A stretch of DNA of 64,000 nt from Vanessa cardui (lineage: Eukaryota; Arthropoda; Insecta; Lepidoptera; Nymphalidae): NCBI RefSeq assembly GCF_905220365.1, contig NC_061136.1, forward strand, positions 13,805,702 through 13,869,701. Direction: 5' to 3'. The translations under genes were made by a program, and so were the position numbers. The notes under the pieces were generated by a model. The model worked only from the letters and a program-made list of their open reading frames with translations. It searched no databases and had not been told where the DNA came from. Shown here piece by piece: positions 35,584-49,500 of the stretch. How positions within the stretch are numbered: the first letter of the stretch is position 1; each line of letters begins with the position of its first letter.

Positions 35584-36435
35584 TTTATGATATAAAGTTT
35601 TTTGAATAGTATTTGGAGAATTTGTTTAAATAGGTTCTTATGAAACAAGCAACTTGAATCGTAATTTTATAGTCGACGCTGTGTTATCATCTTTCTTTCA
35701 CTATCACATCTGACTTGACCTAGTCGCTGGATTAATGAGCAAATCTAAAAAATGACTGTTTTATTAATGTTACTAGGCTTAGAAATAGATTTAGTCATAG
35801 GATTAAGAAAGCATATAAAGCAGTTCCATGTCATCCCATAAGAACACAAGGAGGGAAAACAAAGTGCATTAACGTTTGCGCACAAACGCTTGTGCTGTAA
35901 TGACTTTTGCACACTTTACATATTCTCGTGTAAAACCGTAAAAAAGTATTTTCTATCACGTTATGTACTTTCGAGTTTGAAAACAATTTACAAATTACTT
36001 TCGTATTGTATTAATTTGTTTTAATCACTCGTTTCATTTAAACATAATCGATTTGAAGTATATAATTAATATGTATATTTTGACATTATAAAAAGGTCAT
36101 GATAGGTATATTTCGAATCATTATATATCAGATTTGTAATGCGATATCAATTATACACATGTCGCAACTGTTTAATCAAAATCAGTTCAGATATGCGCGT
36201 TTTTTACCATTATTATTAACAAGCCTTGAACAAGACAATATTTGCTCAATAAAGCGCAAAAAACTGAAGTCGTAGGTATCATAGCTCAAATACTAACACG
36301 GTTTAAAATTTGGTTGACGTTTTCCTTATTATATATTATGTTTATATCTGAAAATTGTTGGGGAGTACTACTGTTTTATGATTCTATAATTCATAATCGT
36401 ACTTTGGAAAATATCGGTTTGAAACATTTTTTTTA

Positions 36436-36650
36436 AGGTGTAGGTTGGCGGATGAGCATATGAGCCACCTGATAGTAAGTAGTCATCGTCACCCATAGAC
36501 AATGAAGCTGTAAGAAATATTAACTATTCCTTACATCGTCAATGTGCCACCAACCTTGGAAACTAATGTTATGTCCCTTGTGCCTGTAGTTACACTGGCT
36601 CACTCACCCTTCAAACCGGAACACAACAATACTGAGTACTGTTATTTGAT
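36436..36650 (-). repeat. Family B, truncated
   Basis: tgtaggttggcggatgagca through gtgccaccaaccttggaaac to gagtactgttatttga. The acttggtggtaggg end is missing. Confidence 0.8.
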
Positions 36651-37031
36651 ATTATATATACCATAGTTATATTATATAAACCATCTTAAAATGTCAATTA
36701 GATTTATATGGTTGTATGAATAAAAATAAGAACGAAAAAATATGTCTCATAATTTTATATAAAAATACGTTAAACAAAATTAAAACAATAACTAATAAGC
36801 ATAATCTATATTCAGCATTTTAATGAGTAAATAGATATCGCCGGTTCTTCCCCGGTCCGAGGTGTTAATTTCGGAACCGGTGTTTTGTATATATTTTACT
36901 ATCAATGAGCAAGTGTGACACATATTGAGTAACTATTTACGACTTTAAATTTGACTTAAAATGCATAGAATAATTATTACACAAAAAACGTAATAAAAGT
37001 ATTACAAAAATACAATTGAATCTTAAATATC

Positions 37032-37425
37032 AGTTGTCGCCCACGGCATCACGCTTTAGAGGTCAATGTCCTTTCTTGAAGCTAATGGTTTTTCATAGTA
37101 AAAGTAAAGTAAAGTAACAGCCTCTAAATTTCCCACTGCTGAGATAAGGCCTCCTCTTCCATTAAGGAGATGGTTTGGAACATATTCCTCCACGCTGTTC
37201 CAATGCGGGTTGCTGATGAATTATAAACACAAAGTAAGCACATATATAGTGGTGTTGCCTGGGTTTGAACCCGCAATCATCGGTTAAGATGCACGCGTTC
37301 TAACCACTGCCATTTCAGCTCATTAATTTTTTCATACCAAATTTCATCAAATTCCGTTCAATGTTTAGGTAGTGAAAGAGAACAGACAGACATACAGAGT
37401 TACTTTCACATTTATAATATTAGTA
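37032..37425 (-). mobile_element. Helitron-like element, type 1, split by a SINE
   Basis: The left part, 37032-37097, has gtcgcccacggcatcacgc and gtcctttcttgaagc; the right part, 37328-37425, has taccaaatttcatcaaattc and ttataatattagtata. The family A SINE between them is flanked by a 9-bp target duplication. The element ends 57 bp before the first coding exon of the receptor gene. Confidence 0.7.
37098..37327 (-). repeat. SINE family A, internally deleted, with target duplication
   Basis: Flanked by tttttcata at 37089-37097 and 37328-37336. The segment between gcgggttg and ctgatgaattataa is deleted. The head ends ccatttcagctc. Confidence 0.82.
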
Positions 37426-37489
37426 TAGCTTACTACTCGCAATCTCTTAGTAAATGTTTTAATTCAAATTAATTTGTTACAGTTGAAAA

Positions 37490-37583
37490 ATGGTGCTGGG
37501 AGCGAAGAAAGCTATCCAGCATGTCCCGAGCAAAGGGAAGATATCTATTCGGAAGCTGCAGAGTTTTACTGTTAAGAAACGAC
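37490..37583 (+). CDS. SCRB exon: start codon and cytoplasmic tail
   Basis: Acceptor ttgttacag at 37474-37482, seven bases of 5' UTR, then ATG in context gaaaaATGG. It encodes MVLGAKKAIQHVPSKG and a basic continuation ending KKR, phase 1, donor GTAAGT. The tail is separated from the membrane helix by an intron, which would allow alternative N-termini. The tail has no hydrophobic stretch and no signal peptide; the downstream helix acts as signal anchor. Confidence 0.82.
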
Positions 37584-40500
37584 GTAAGTACATGCGTATT
37601 ACGTAAGATAATTATACATTTTTGTCTGAGAATCGGAGCACTGTTAAGTCACCATCGGACTTAGATTGCAGACACCTTAAGAATAAGAACATGTTTATTA
37701 AGGAAACCGGTATTGCTGACAAAAATCAACAATTGTGTAAAGAATAAATAAAGAATTGTATTTATAACATAACTCAATACAATAATGAAAATTTGAAAAC
37801 ATATAACAATAAAAAATAGGTCTTAACTCCCTTGCCTGTAATTACAAAACGTGTAATTGCAGTTGTAAAGAGCCTGAGCTGGTTGGTCCTTATCAAAGGT
37901 ACAAAAAAAAATAAAAAACGCACCGTGCGTTGCTTACTTCGTTGATGAAGTTCAAATCATAGACCAAAATAGCAAGTGACATATCAGTTCAGGTGATGAT
38001 AAATCGTCAATATTTCTTACAGTGCCAATGTCTATGGGTGTTGATTAGCATTTACTGCTGGTTCCATCCAATTAAAAAAATACATTACAGCCTAGAGGCC
38101 TTTGCTTAAAAGATTTGTAGGATGTTAATATACTTTTTTTCTTTTATGAATTAAATATACATATGTTATTGTAATAAAAAAAAAAATAGGTACATTAAAA
38201 AATAAAACAAAATTAGTGTATGCAAAAGAGTAAATATAAAATATAGAAGACAGACATTCCATATTATATATAGTACAGCTGTAAATTAAAAAGTTTTACC
38301 TTATCGTATAGTTTCTAACGCATTCATAAAACATATTTTATAGGCGAGAGATGAGAGCGAATCAAACTATACCCATAAACATTTGAAATATATATAAGTT
38401 CATAATTATTAATGAAAGCGTAGAATTACCTTATATTACCAAAATGTTAACACTGCAATTTCGCAAACAGGATTTCTTAAGTAATCCAGGTTTCATTCGG
38501 ATCAAGGCTATTGAACGAACTGCAGTTTTGATTGATCAATCTTACAATTTACGAGTATGGCTAATTATTGAACGGTGTATTTACCGGTTTTGTAATTTCA
38601 GTTTTTAAATGAAAAATAATCAACGAGCTAGTAATTGAAATATCATAAAAACGTGTATAAATTCGCGTACTTAGATAGATTAATTTATTGGTAAAGACAA
38701 ATTATGGTTATTCTTCAGACCTCTTTGTGGTATGAGATGGTTGCATATTGTAACTCATATTGCGATTCAATTCCAATTTTCTGGCACTATATACTATAAC
38801 TATATTTAATTAATAATAATATGCTTGAATTATAAAAAATGATTTACAGATAAAAAAGAGTTCCCTGGTTCATATGATAAGCAAAGCCTGTGTCACAACG
38901 AACCAGTGTGCTCTTCCATTATTTTCTTAAAGCTAAGTTATGAGATATGAGAACTTAACCATATCATACATAAAGAAATAAAAACATTGAAAGATAAGGA
39001 GAATAAATGTTCGTGTGTGTGTTAGTTATAAGTTTTATGTTTGTGTGGGTGTGGGTATGTATACATATGTTTGCATATAAAGTGTGCATACGAGACGTGC
39101 ATACTACCCCTTTAGGCGCATACTACCCCTTTAGGCTTTATATTTGTATATGCTTAAAGGCTTGACTTGTCTTGTGACTCTTGACTTGGTATGTTAATAA
39201 TTCTTATATAAATAGATAAATACTTAAACAATAGTCTAAACTTCGATATTATTAATTTTGTAGTACTTTAAATGTCGTGTATGTAAATTGCAAATTAAAT
39301 TGAAATTGCAAATGGGTGACAACACCTAAGATAATTATAAAAGTACGCTGATTGGCAAAATAAGTGTAGACAGGCTTTAAGGCAAAAGTTAAATGCAAAA
39401 GATTAACTACTGAGTTTCTTGCTGGTTCTTCTCGGTACAATCTACTTTCCGAACCGGTGGTAGCTTCACTTAATTCTTAAATGACGTTTCAAAAGTGCTT
39501 GTGAAAGCCTACTTGAATAATGTTTATTTTGATTTGATTTGAAACAACAAGGATAGATTGAAAGAGAAAATGCAAATATGCATAAAAATAACATTAAAAT
39601 GATATACTAAAAATCAAACATGTAAATTAATGATTTATTCATTAATTTACATGTTTGAAAAACTGTTAGAGATATCATCAGAGGAATATTTAGGAAACCT
39701 GACCAGTCTAGTTTATACGGCTATCTCCTTTGATACGAGATTACAATTTTATAGATTTAATTATAAATTACCGTTATAATGTAGGTCTTTTAAGTGTTTC
39801 GAATTTATCCCGTTGATTTAATGAGCCAAAATTGGTCGTGATAACTATTTCTTACATTAAATTAGTTCAATGAAAAAAATCTAGTTTTATTTAACAGCAT
39901 TCTTTTCAGAAATATATAGATTTTAAACTATTATAACAAATAAATAATATCTTTAGCAGCTATGTAAAATATATCTATGTATAGTAAAGTATATGTATAC
40001 GATCATAATTGCATACGTGTGTTTATTTTTAAATAAGCATTTAATTATTTCATTTTACAATCAATTATTATGTTACATATAAATTGTTATAACAAAAAAT
40101 GTATAGAATAATAAATGTTTAAACTTTGTATGTATTAGTTTTGGTTGCATCTTTAGTTGTACAAACATTATCGGCTCTCTTACATATCAATAGTGTAAGC
40201 CGATTTCTGTGCCCGTAATTACATGTGACGATAACTATACATAATCGGTTATGGTCTCATTTTGTGAGATCTGATCTGCAGAACATTAATGAGGATTCTT
40301 TACTGCAATTTACTAAATTCTACGATTTATCAAAGATATAATTTTAGAAGGCGGAAATAATAAAAAATGTAATCAAATTTAAAGCAAACTGTTTTAGATA
40401 AACTCCAATACTAAAGTATGTTATATAAAATTAAAAAAAAGAAACAATTCAAAGAGGTTTCATAATTTAGGCGCCAAAAAAGAGTGATTTGCAGTTTACA

Positions 40501-43500
40501 ATGAAATTAAGACAAAACAAAACTGTCATTATTCTCGAAATTATTAAAAAATCTTTTGAATAAGAACCGCGAAGCTTCTTAATAGTTTGAATCGTAATAA
40601 ATAATATTAAAAATAACACTCAACCCTTAAATATTACCAATTTGATATTAATTTATTATCCTGTTTAGCAAGAACTGTAGTCGATAATCATTTTCCTTAT
40701 AAGGAAACATTAGCGACCAGCCCGGCTTCGCACGTGTCGAATATTGGTACTAAATATACTACAGAATTTGTTTTACGACATCGCAATAGAAACTTGTAAA
40801 ATTTAAATAAAGAAACACTGCTTTACTATATTGTCCATGTATTATATACAAAAACCGTCCTCTCGAATCACTCTATCTATTAAAAACAATCGCATCAAAA
40901 TCCGTTGAATCCGTTGCGTAATTTTAAATATCTAAGTATAAAAATAGACAGACAGCGGTAAGCGACTTTGTTTCATACTATGTAATGTTCATTAAAAAAA
41001 GCTTATAACGAATGAGACACATTTAATTGAAAATGAATTAATTAATATTTGCATATTCTGTGCATAAAAACTCAAACTTTTAATGACTAAATAATTCATA
41101 AAATAAATTCCGGTCTTAGTTATGCGAACTATATATTTTTATATGTATATTAAACTACCTAATCGTAAGAGTATATCCTTAATAGCAATCTGTAATTGCC
41201 CAAATTTTGATGTTGATTCCATTATCCTAATCTGTTGGTCACCACGTGTGCCTATCTATGTGATTATGCTCATAAAACAAAATGTGCTGACTACTGATTC
41301 AAATACTATGAAATAAGAGATGAATGTTATACATACATGATAAAACTATTGATCTTAAAATAACGTGATTTCTTTAATGTACCTAGTTTATTTAAGACAA
41401 TTGTGAAGCTTTAAATTTTCATTTCATTTCAATTATTTTATTTTTAATATTCATATTTTTTTTTTCAGAATCTGTCATCAGAGTAGTGTACGGATCTCTA
41501 CTGGTTATATTCTCCGTGGTTCTGGCAGCTATTAATCCAATTGAAGTGTTTACGAATTGGGTAAGTTTCGTCATTATTTTGCTAATATATTAGGGACCAT
41601 TAGGAGGTTTTCTTCATAAAACGAATAATTTAACTACATTATCTATCTTAGTTTGTGTATAAAAAACTTTCAGATATCTATCAGATCTCAAATATACGCG
41701 GAGGCTTTCATAGATTATAAAATAATAAAGAGTAAATAATAATTTACTGGAGAAAATTTGGGTCATATAATACTAATGAAAAATCGTAACAAATATAACC
41801 TTCATGATATATTTAATAACCTGCGTTTAGGCCTAATACATATAATAAAATCTAAAAGCCTCGCTGGGTAATTGACCTCAATCTGAGCCAAGTCTGAACT
41901 TTTATAATTCATATCTAGCTTTGGTCGTGAGAAAACCTGCCTGTTTTAAAGGAATTCAAACAGGTGTATCATTATTAAGTGTAACGTATAAAATAGCCAG
42001 TTCTACAAAGAAATCGTCTCTAAATCACCGATCCACTTGGGGTTCGATCAAAGTTAAATCAGAGAAAATCTAGAACGGTTTTGTAACTGTAACACATTAG
42101 TAGAATTGAACACATGTCGTGTCCAGACAATATACATCGTTTATCTACAAACAAAAATTATGGATCGTGTATATGTCGGCTGAGCCGAGTGCCGCACAGG
42201 GTTTGGTGCTTGATCCTAGATTTGGAAGAGAAGCAAAATTGGTTTTGCATGTTACATCGCATTCGAGACGGCTATAAGAGCTCGCGTTGCCACGACATTT
42301 ACAACTCCATTCGGGGTGATCCGTTCTTAAAAATAAATAACCTATCACATACTATTGGCAATTACTCTATTAAATAATTATGAGATAATTATGGGTCAAA
42401 CTAAGAACCTCCTTTTTTCGAGTCGGTTAAAGCACTAAAACACTTTTCTAAAAACCGCATCCAAATAGCTTTAGCCAAACGCGAAATAATCTCGGACAAA
42501 CTTACCTTATGTAGGTGTACCTCGAAAACATACATACAAACAATCGAACTGAGAACCTCCTTTTCTTGAAGTCGGTTAATAAACAAACAAATTAAGCGCG
42601 CGCCATTTTTTATGTATATTCATGGACCAAAAGAGAGTTAATACTTATAAAATTACCGCTGGTGGGACAAAGAACGGTCTCATATAGTTAGTAGGAGAAC
42701 TGTGTTCTACCGCCAAAGAGCAAGAATTATTATAGATATATAGATATACAAATAACATACAATAACTCGAATGTGACCTGCAGTTTTGTCTTAACGGTAA
42801 TCCTTGTTGTGGCGAATTAGAAAAAAAAACACAATTTATTTCATGAACAAGAAATTTGCGAACTGGTTTAATTAGTGTGTTTTGAAAACGAGTTTATTTT
42901 TATCCTTTTTTTTTAAATATTTGTGCAGACACAATCAACGCCGCTGATAGCAGTGACGCACGAATCTTTAATTTATTATTTAAAGCTTTTATAAACTTGT
43001 TTCAAAATTACGACCTGATTAAGATCGAAATCTAACGTATGATTTCGATATTTGTGACGTCTTTAAACAAAAAAGTCATAGCTGTCATTCGTTACAGACA
43101 CGGGTGTGATGTGTAGAAAAATTGTCGTTTTTTTTCTCAACTCTACAGGATCAAATTTTCGCCAATGACGTCCACGGTCGCTTTTTTTACAAAGTTTTAG
43201 TCGCATAATAATAATTAAAAACACTTTTATTTAAAACACACGCGTGTATCTTAACCGATGATTTCCGGGTCAAACCCAGGCAAGCACCACTATATATATG
43301 TGCTTAATTTGCGTTTATAATTCATCTCGTGCACGTCGGTGAAGGAAAACATCGTGAGGAAACCTGCATGTGTCTAATTTCATCGAATTTCTGCCGCATG
43401 TGAATCCACCAACCCGCATTGGAACAGTGTGGTGGAATATGTTCCAAACCCTCTCCTTAATGGAAGAGGAGGCCTTAGCCCAGCAGTGGGTTATTTACAG

Positions 43501-46500
43501 GCTGTTACTAAATAAAAAAAACACTTTAAAATGATAGCACTCGGAACTCCGCTAAATTATTAATTAATTATTCAGTTCTGGTCCAGGACTAGACAGTTCT
43601 TCCAAAGTCTTCTCGCGATCGGTGCACTTTTCCGTTTCAACTGATGCTTCTTGTACCGTTATGCGATCGTTCTACGAATCCTACATGACTTAAAAGCCCT
43701 TCTGCTAATTTTGATAAATTCAATTTTTCTCTGGATTATCTACTTTTTAATTTATAACTGATAGTAAAGTAAAGTAAAAAGTAAAAGTAAAGTAACAGCC
43801 TGTAAATTTCCCACTGCTGAGATAAGGTTTGGAACATATTCCACCACGCTGTTCCAATGCGGGTTGGTGGTAATAAATGATAGATACTCTGTATTTACCT
43901 CAAAGTAAATGGCTTTAAATATATTTTAAATGCTCTTCTAGGATTTTACGAAATGGTACCTACCGGTTTCGTTTATTAGCAGTCGTTAACAGTCAGTATC
44001 AAGCATTCCTCAATAAACAACGTAATGTAAACCGGAATACTCACTGATGTACCATTTACAAATCATTAGCCAAAAATGTTGCCGTTTGATAGTACTTTGT
44101 TTTACGCCAAATTTATGATTTTGTCATTTTAATGGACGGGCGGCCATTCTTGATTTTTTAGATGTTTTCGGCAATAAAGATTATCAATTATGTAATCATT
44201 TCCTGCTACTAATTTTATTGGCATAGTAACAGCCTGTAAATTTCGCACTGCTGAGCTAAAGCCTCCTCTCCCTTTGAGGAGTAGGTTAGGAGCATATTCG
44301 ACCACGCTGCTCCATACGGGTCGGTGAATTCACATATGGGATAATTTCGTTGAAATCAGGCACATACTGGTTTCCTCACAATGTTTTCCTTTACCGCCGA
44401 GCTCGAGATTAATTTTAAACACAATATTATTGGCGTATACCCACGAAAATAAGACCTTTTGGGCATAAACAACTCATATATCATCAATATGCCAGATAAA
44501 AAATTAAGTAATTACTATTTGCAAACAAATGAAATTGCTTTACATAATAAGTACTTAAGTTGAGTATTACCATAGCACTGTTTAAGTGGACACTTTGCAC
44601 GATAAGTCCAAAAGTACAGACAGAAGCGAAATAAATTACGTTTTTTTTTGCTCAATTTTCGCTGTTGTCAACTCCATAAATTGCAAGTCACCTGCAATTA
44701 TAAATCAATTATTTTTTTTACCTGAAATTGACATGTCATAGGGTTATCTACGTATTTTGTATTTAAAGCCTTTTTGTGCCCAATGAATGCTGTTATGAAA
44801 TTTAAAGGTTAAGTAAATATAAAAACGGTAATTGTTCATTGGTATAATCAAGCATTGTGCTTAATTTATTTCTCGCCGGTGAAGGAAAACATTGTGTGGA
44901 AACCTGCATGTGTCTAATTTCATCGAAATTCTGCCACATGTGTATTCCTTCAACCCGAATTGGAATAGCGTGGTGGAATATGTTTCAAATATTTTCTTCT
45001 CAAAGGAAGAGGAGGCCTTACTTCAGCAGTGTTCTATTTTTGTTGATGTTGTATACAGTTAAAGATGGCGGTTTCAGTATTATTGACAACATGAGTACAG
45101 TTTTTTGTATATATTTTTAACAATCATCATAAAATGATAAAAAATGCATTACTTGAAGAAAGTTTATTTTGGTGTCTTTTCATACTAAAATTTTTATTCT
45201 GGATTATTTTTTTTGCTAACGGTCCTTATAATCGACCGTGACCTAACGTGTGTCGTACACTTATACATTTTAATCTAATTTAGAACAAAGATTACTAAAA
45301 ATGAAATAGATCTATTAAATACTCATTTATCTGCGTTGTTATTAAATAAGCATTATAGTTTAGTTTTTATTTTAACGTGTAATTTTTCTAATGAAATCAA
45401 TAATGCCTAAGCTTAACAACTTAGGGGGCAGTTATTGACTGTTACTTTTTTTAACCGCGATAAAAATCGATGAGACTAAAGCAATGAAACTTTAATGGGC
45501 CAAGAGTTACAAGACATCTTAAGCGATGGTTCTGAGTTCAAACCCGCCGCTAGCACCTATCAATTAAGTTGTATTTACTGTTCTTCTCGTGCTTGGTGGT
45601 GAAGGAAAACCTTGTGTGAAAAGCGCAACGAAGTGGATCAGAATCTGCCAAGTGCCTCCTCCGACCAGCGTTGGAACAGCATGGTAAAGTAAGATCCAAA
45701 CCTTTACCCAGAAGTGGGGTATAAACAGACTGGAATAGACTAGACAATTAATTAGACATTACTAGTACGTTTCCAACCGTAGAATTTAGGTCTCCATATC
45801 CTAGTCGATTGGATGGTCAGTGAACACAGGACGTTGGTTCACTCGCCATTATGGAATACAGAACAGATATGGCGGTGGAATAATTTAATTGGCAAGTGTA
45901 CTGATGTAATGTCCTTTTTTACATTTTATTAATTTTTGGAATAACAATTGAAGATCCTTATTAATATATTTTAAACGTCGACGTTAAAAAAAAATCTAAA
46001 TCGAATCATAATATATCGCGGTAGCTCATTAGCTAGAACGGGTAAAAGGAGACAAAAAATATTATACATTAAAAAAACGTGAGAAAACAGTTTTTATATT
46101 TAATATAATTCTGCCACATTATCAACCAATGTATTGGAACATCGAGGTAGAAAAGGCACCAATGAAATTATCAAGTTCCTTTTCTCAGCACTGACAGTAT
46201 TTACAAACGAGTTTACTATCGTGGGTCATAGGCGATATATTGTCTTTGTCATTCTATCTATCTTGGATGCTTAGAGATCCAGTCAAAGAGGGAATAAAGA
46301 TGAAAAAAAATTAAATTCTTCTCACGTCCCAGTTGCCAAATTCCGAACCGGTGGTAGATTATTGACTATCAATAAGCATGTGTAAAAGTCTATATTAAAA
46401 AAGAAAGTACAAAAACAACAACAGCCTGTAAATTTCCACTGCTGGGCTAAAGGCCTCCTCTCCCTTTGAGGAGAAGGTTTGGAACATATTCCACCACTCT

Positions 46501-49500
46501 GTTCCAATGTGGGTTGGTGGAATACACATGTAGCAGAATTTCTATGAAATTTGTCACATGCAGGTTTCCTCACGATGTTTTCCTTCACCGCTGAGCACGA
46601 GATGAATTATAAAGACAAAATGAGCACATGAATCAGAGGTGCTCGCCTGGGTTTGAACCCGCAATTATCGGTTAAGATGCACGCGTTTTAACCCCTGGGC
46701 CATCTCGACTCTTAGAGTCGAGATAGAGTAGAGAAAGTAAGTCCAGAAAGTAAATACTAAACAAAGAATTTTGGCTCTGAGTACGAATTACTCCGACGTG
46801 ATATTGGCGGAATAATCTATTCCCTGTCCGCACAACTAAAAGTACAATTAACTTAACAAGCGATATGTAAGGTTCAAAGTGTAAAGTTCAAACCTCACAT
46901 ATGGAATAGAATGAGTAATATGCGGAAAATGATGTATATATCATTCTCCAAAAACAAATAGCAATGTTTACTTGTGTCGGACGTATTCTTTGTTGTATTT
47001 ATTTAATATCAGACATTGCAAAACCACATGCTACAACATCTAAAATACACATTCGTGTGTGCACAGTTACAACAGCATTCATTAACACGCTTGAAATCAC
47101 GGAAATATCTTTGCGGACGTTGTTTGTGATGTGTTAACCTATTAACTGCCTATGTTTCCCACTGCTGGGCTAAGAACTCCTCTCCCTTTTAAGGAGAAGA
47201 TTTGGAGCATATTAACCATGCTGCTCCAATGAGGATTAAGAATTATACACATGCAGGATTCTTCACGATGTTTTCCTTTTTCATCCGAGTACGAGATGAA
47301 TTATAAACACAAATTAAGCACATGAAAATTCAGTGGTGCTTGCCTGGGTTTGAACGCCGCAATCATCGGTTAAGATGTAAGTGTTCGAACCACTGAGCCA
47401 TCTCGGCTCACTTATTAAGCGTGCTTTTTTTTTCATTTCATTTTTCTGGTCACAACTACATATTGTACATTAAACATCCCCATCCTAAGAAATATTCATT
47501 CAGTTTTCATTCAGACGGTGCTTAAGTGTATAATTTATGTAAATTATATATTTATTATTATCTGTATGCTTTAATTGTATACGTCGGGTACACCAGAATA
47601 GAAATAAGAAATATTAACTATTCCTTGCATCGTCAATGTGCCACCAACCTTGGGAACAAAGAATGTTATGTCCTTTGTGCCTGTAGTTACACTGGCTCAC
47701 TCACCCTTCAAACCGGAACACAACAATACTGAATACTGTTATTTGACGGTAGAATAACTGATCAGTTGGTGGTACCTACCCAGACGGCCTTGCACAAACC
47801 CCTTCCACCAAGTATTAAGAATTACATATTATTCTACCCGTGTGAAGACAAGTTGGGTAGGTAGTAAACTTAATAAGTAATTAAAGATTAAGAATTTTTA
47901 CTTTAACAGAGAACAGAGTTACTTTAAAATTTACAATATTTATTTAACATCGAGATTTTATTCATTCATAACAATTGTGAATTTTATACACACACATCGA
48001 TATCGTGTTTATGATATATATAAACATATACAACCTAATCAACAAGATAAGGTGTTTTTTTGTGTTAATTAAATAGAGTTTTTGGCATTACGTTCCTAAA
48101 ATAAATTAAACTATAAGACACTAAAAAATCTAATGACATTCTCACGATTTTACATAAATGATCGTTTTAGTCATACTGTATTTTTTGTTATATACAATAG
48201 ATGGACTGGGTAATGAGCCACCTGATTGTACCATTATGGTCACAGACATTAGTGCTATGATATTTTTATTATTCCTTACTTAGTCATTATGTCCCAGGTT
48301 CTTTTATTTACATTGGCTCACTCAGCCTTCAAATCGGAACACTACAATAATAAGTACAGCTGTTTGAGTATTGAATATTTGATGAGTAGGTGGTAACTAG
48401 TGGTGGCAGAAAGTCCCTTGGTGTTACATAACTGAAACAGCATAATGTGTCTTATTTGATTTAGTTATATACCTTTTTTGATCCACCAATGCTATTAATA
48501 CTATGTAAATAGTATAGTTTAATTTGATTAGTAGTCGCCCGCAGTTTCCCTTGCTATTTAGGTTGTTGGTTGTCGTGTGTTAGGCAAAAGTAGTCTATGT
48601 CCTTTCTTGGAGATAAATTTTGCTTCATACCAAATTTCATCAAATTAGGTTCAGTGGTTTTGTCGTGAAAGATTGACAGAGTTACTTAAACATCTGTACT
48701 ATCAATATAGTGTAATATAGAATATTGTATATACATGTAAAATACTTTTTTTTTTAATAATTATTCTTTACATCTCTCAACGGATGTAATATACATTTTT
48801 AAATTTCAACACAGATTTAAAAGTTATTCTATAATGACAAAGATTGATATGCGATATTCACTCTAATTGTTATAAAATATAATAAATACGCACATCAAAA
48901 TAGCGTGTCTATCAAAGTTAGTTTAAAACATTTCACGAATGACACAAATTTAATTCACACCGAAATGCTTTAATATCTAAACATGTTAATGTGTTTTTTC
49001 TTAGTTGAATTAAAACAAGAAAAACAAATGAAAGGAAATAACGTGTAAATGCATTGCAAGAATATTTCTTATCTTACATTAAACAGGATTAAAGCATTAG
49101 TTTGCAATTGAAGTAAAAAAATCATTCATAATAAATTAATAGTTGTAGTACTTTGTAACGATCATCTACGTATATATTCATGTGTGTACGTTCCATTTAA
49201 ACATTTGAACTTAGACTAAGTTAATTTAGAACTTACATTAATAACTTTGATAAGTAAGACTTACTTCTCGAATAATAATCTTATCTGTGCTCATTTCCAA
49301 TTTTGTGATTTATGTTATTGGTTTTTTTTTATTATTACTTATTACATAGTTAAAGCCCGCTAAGGTGGCGTACCATGCGACGACACAATATATGTATTTG
49401 TAGTCAAATTCTTGAAGAATACTTTTTAGAGCAGGGCTTTCGAGGAAGAATTCTGCGTTTAATGCAGGTGAAACTGCACGGAACATTCTCTTATCATAAA

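Larger units (their letters stand above)
17848..37482. other. Long repeat-rich stretch, inferred first intron of the scavenger receptor gene
   Basis: If the exon ending at 17847 belongs to the receptor gene, this is a 19.6-kb intron ending at the acceptor ttgttacag (37482). 17880-18940 is extremely AT-rich with nothing recognisable. 20380-21420, 22200-23040, 23120-23680, 27610-28330, 29090-29570, 29760-30670, 30890-31620, 34230-34670, 34870-35400 and 35590-36430 are unique sequence without a gene call. Transposon remnants between them are listed separately. Confidence 0.45.
37584..41468. other. SCRB intron (3.9 kb)
   Basis: Bounded by GTAAGT and tttttttttcag. It contains a family B fragment, a family D tail, a 19-bp tandem duplication, a hairpin and a type 2 Helitron-like copy, all listed. 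38090-39090 and 39660-40700 are AT-rich with nothing recognisable. Confidence 0.75.

Noticed and set aside
42114..42377. 87-residue open frame in the large receptor intron, with a 67-residue antisense frame
   Set aside because: No motif in either direction, no splice context; likely part of an old unrecognised repeat.
45550..45747. Several 60-90-residue open frames lying in SINE copies (for example 45550-45747, 46322-46588, 24421-24678, 56253-56441, 58284-58547)
   Set aside because: They are translations of the same family A SINE in different copies; SINEs of this type do not encode protein.
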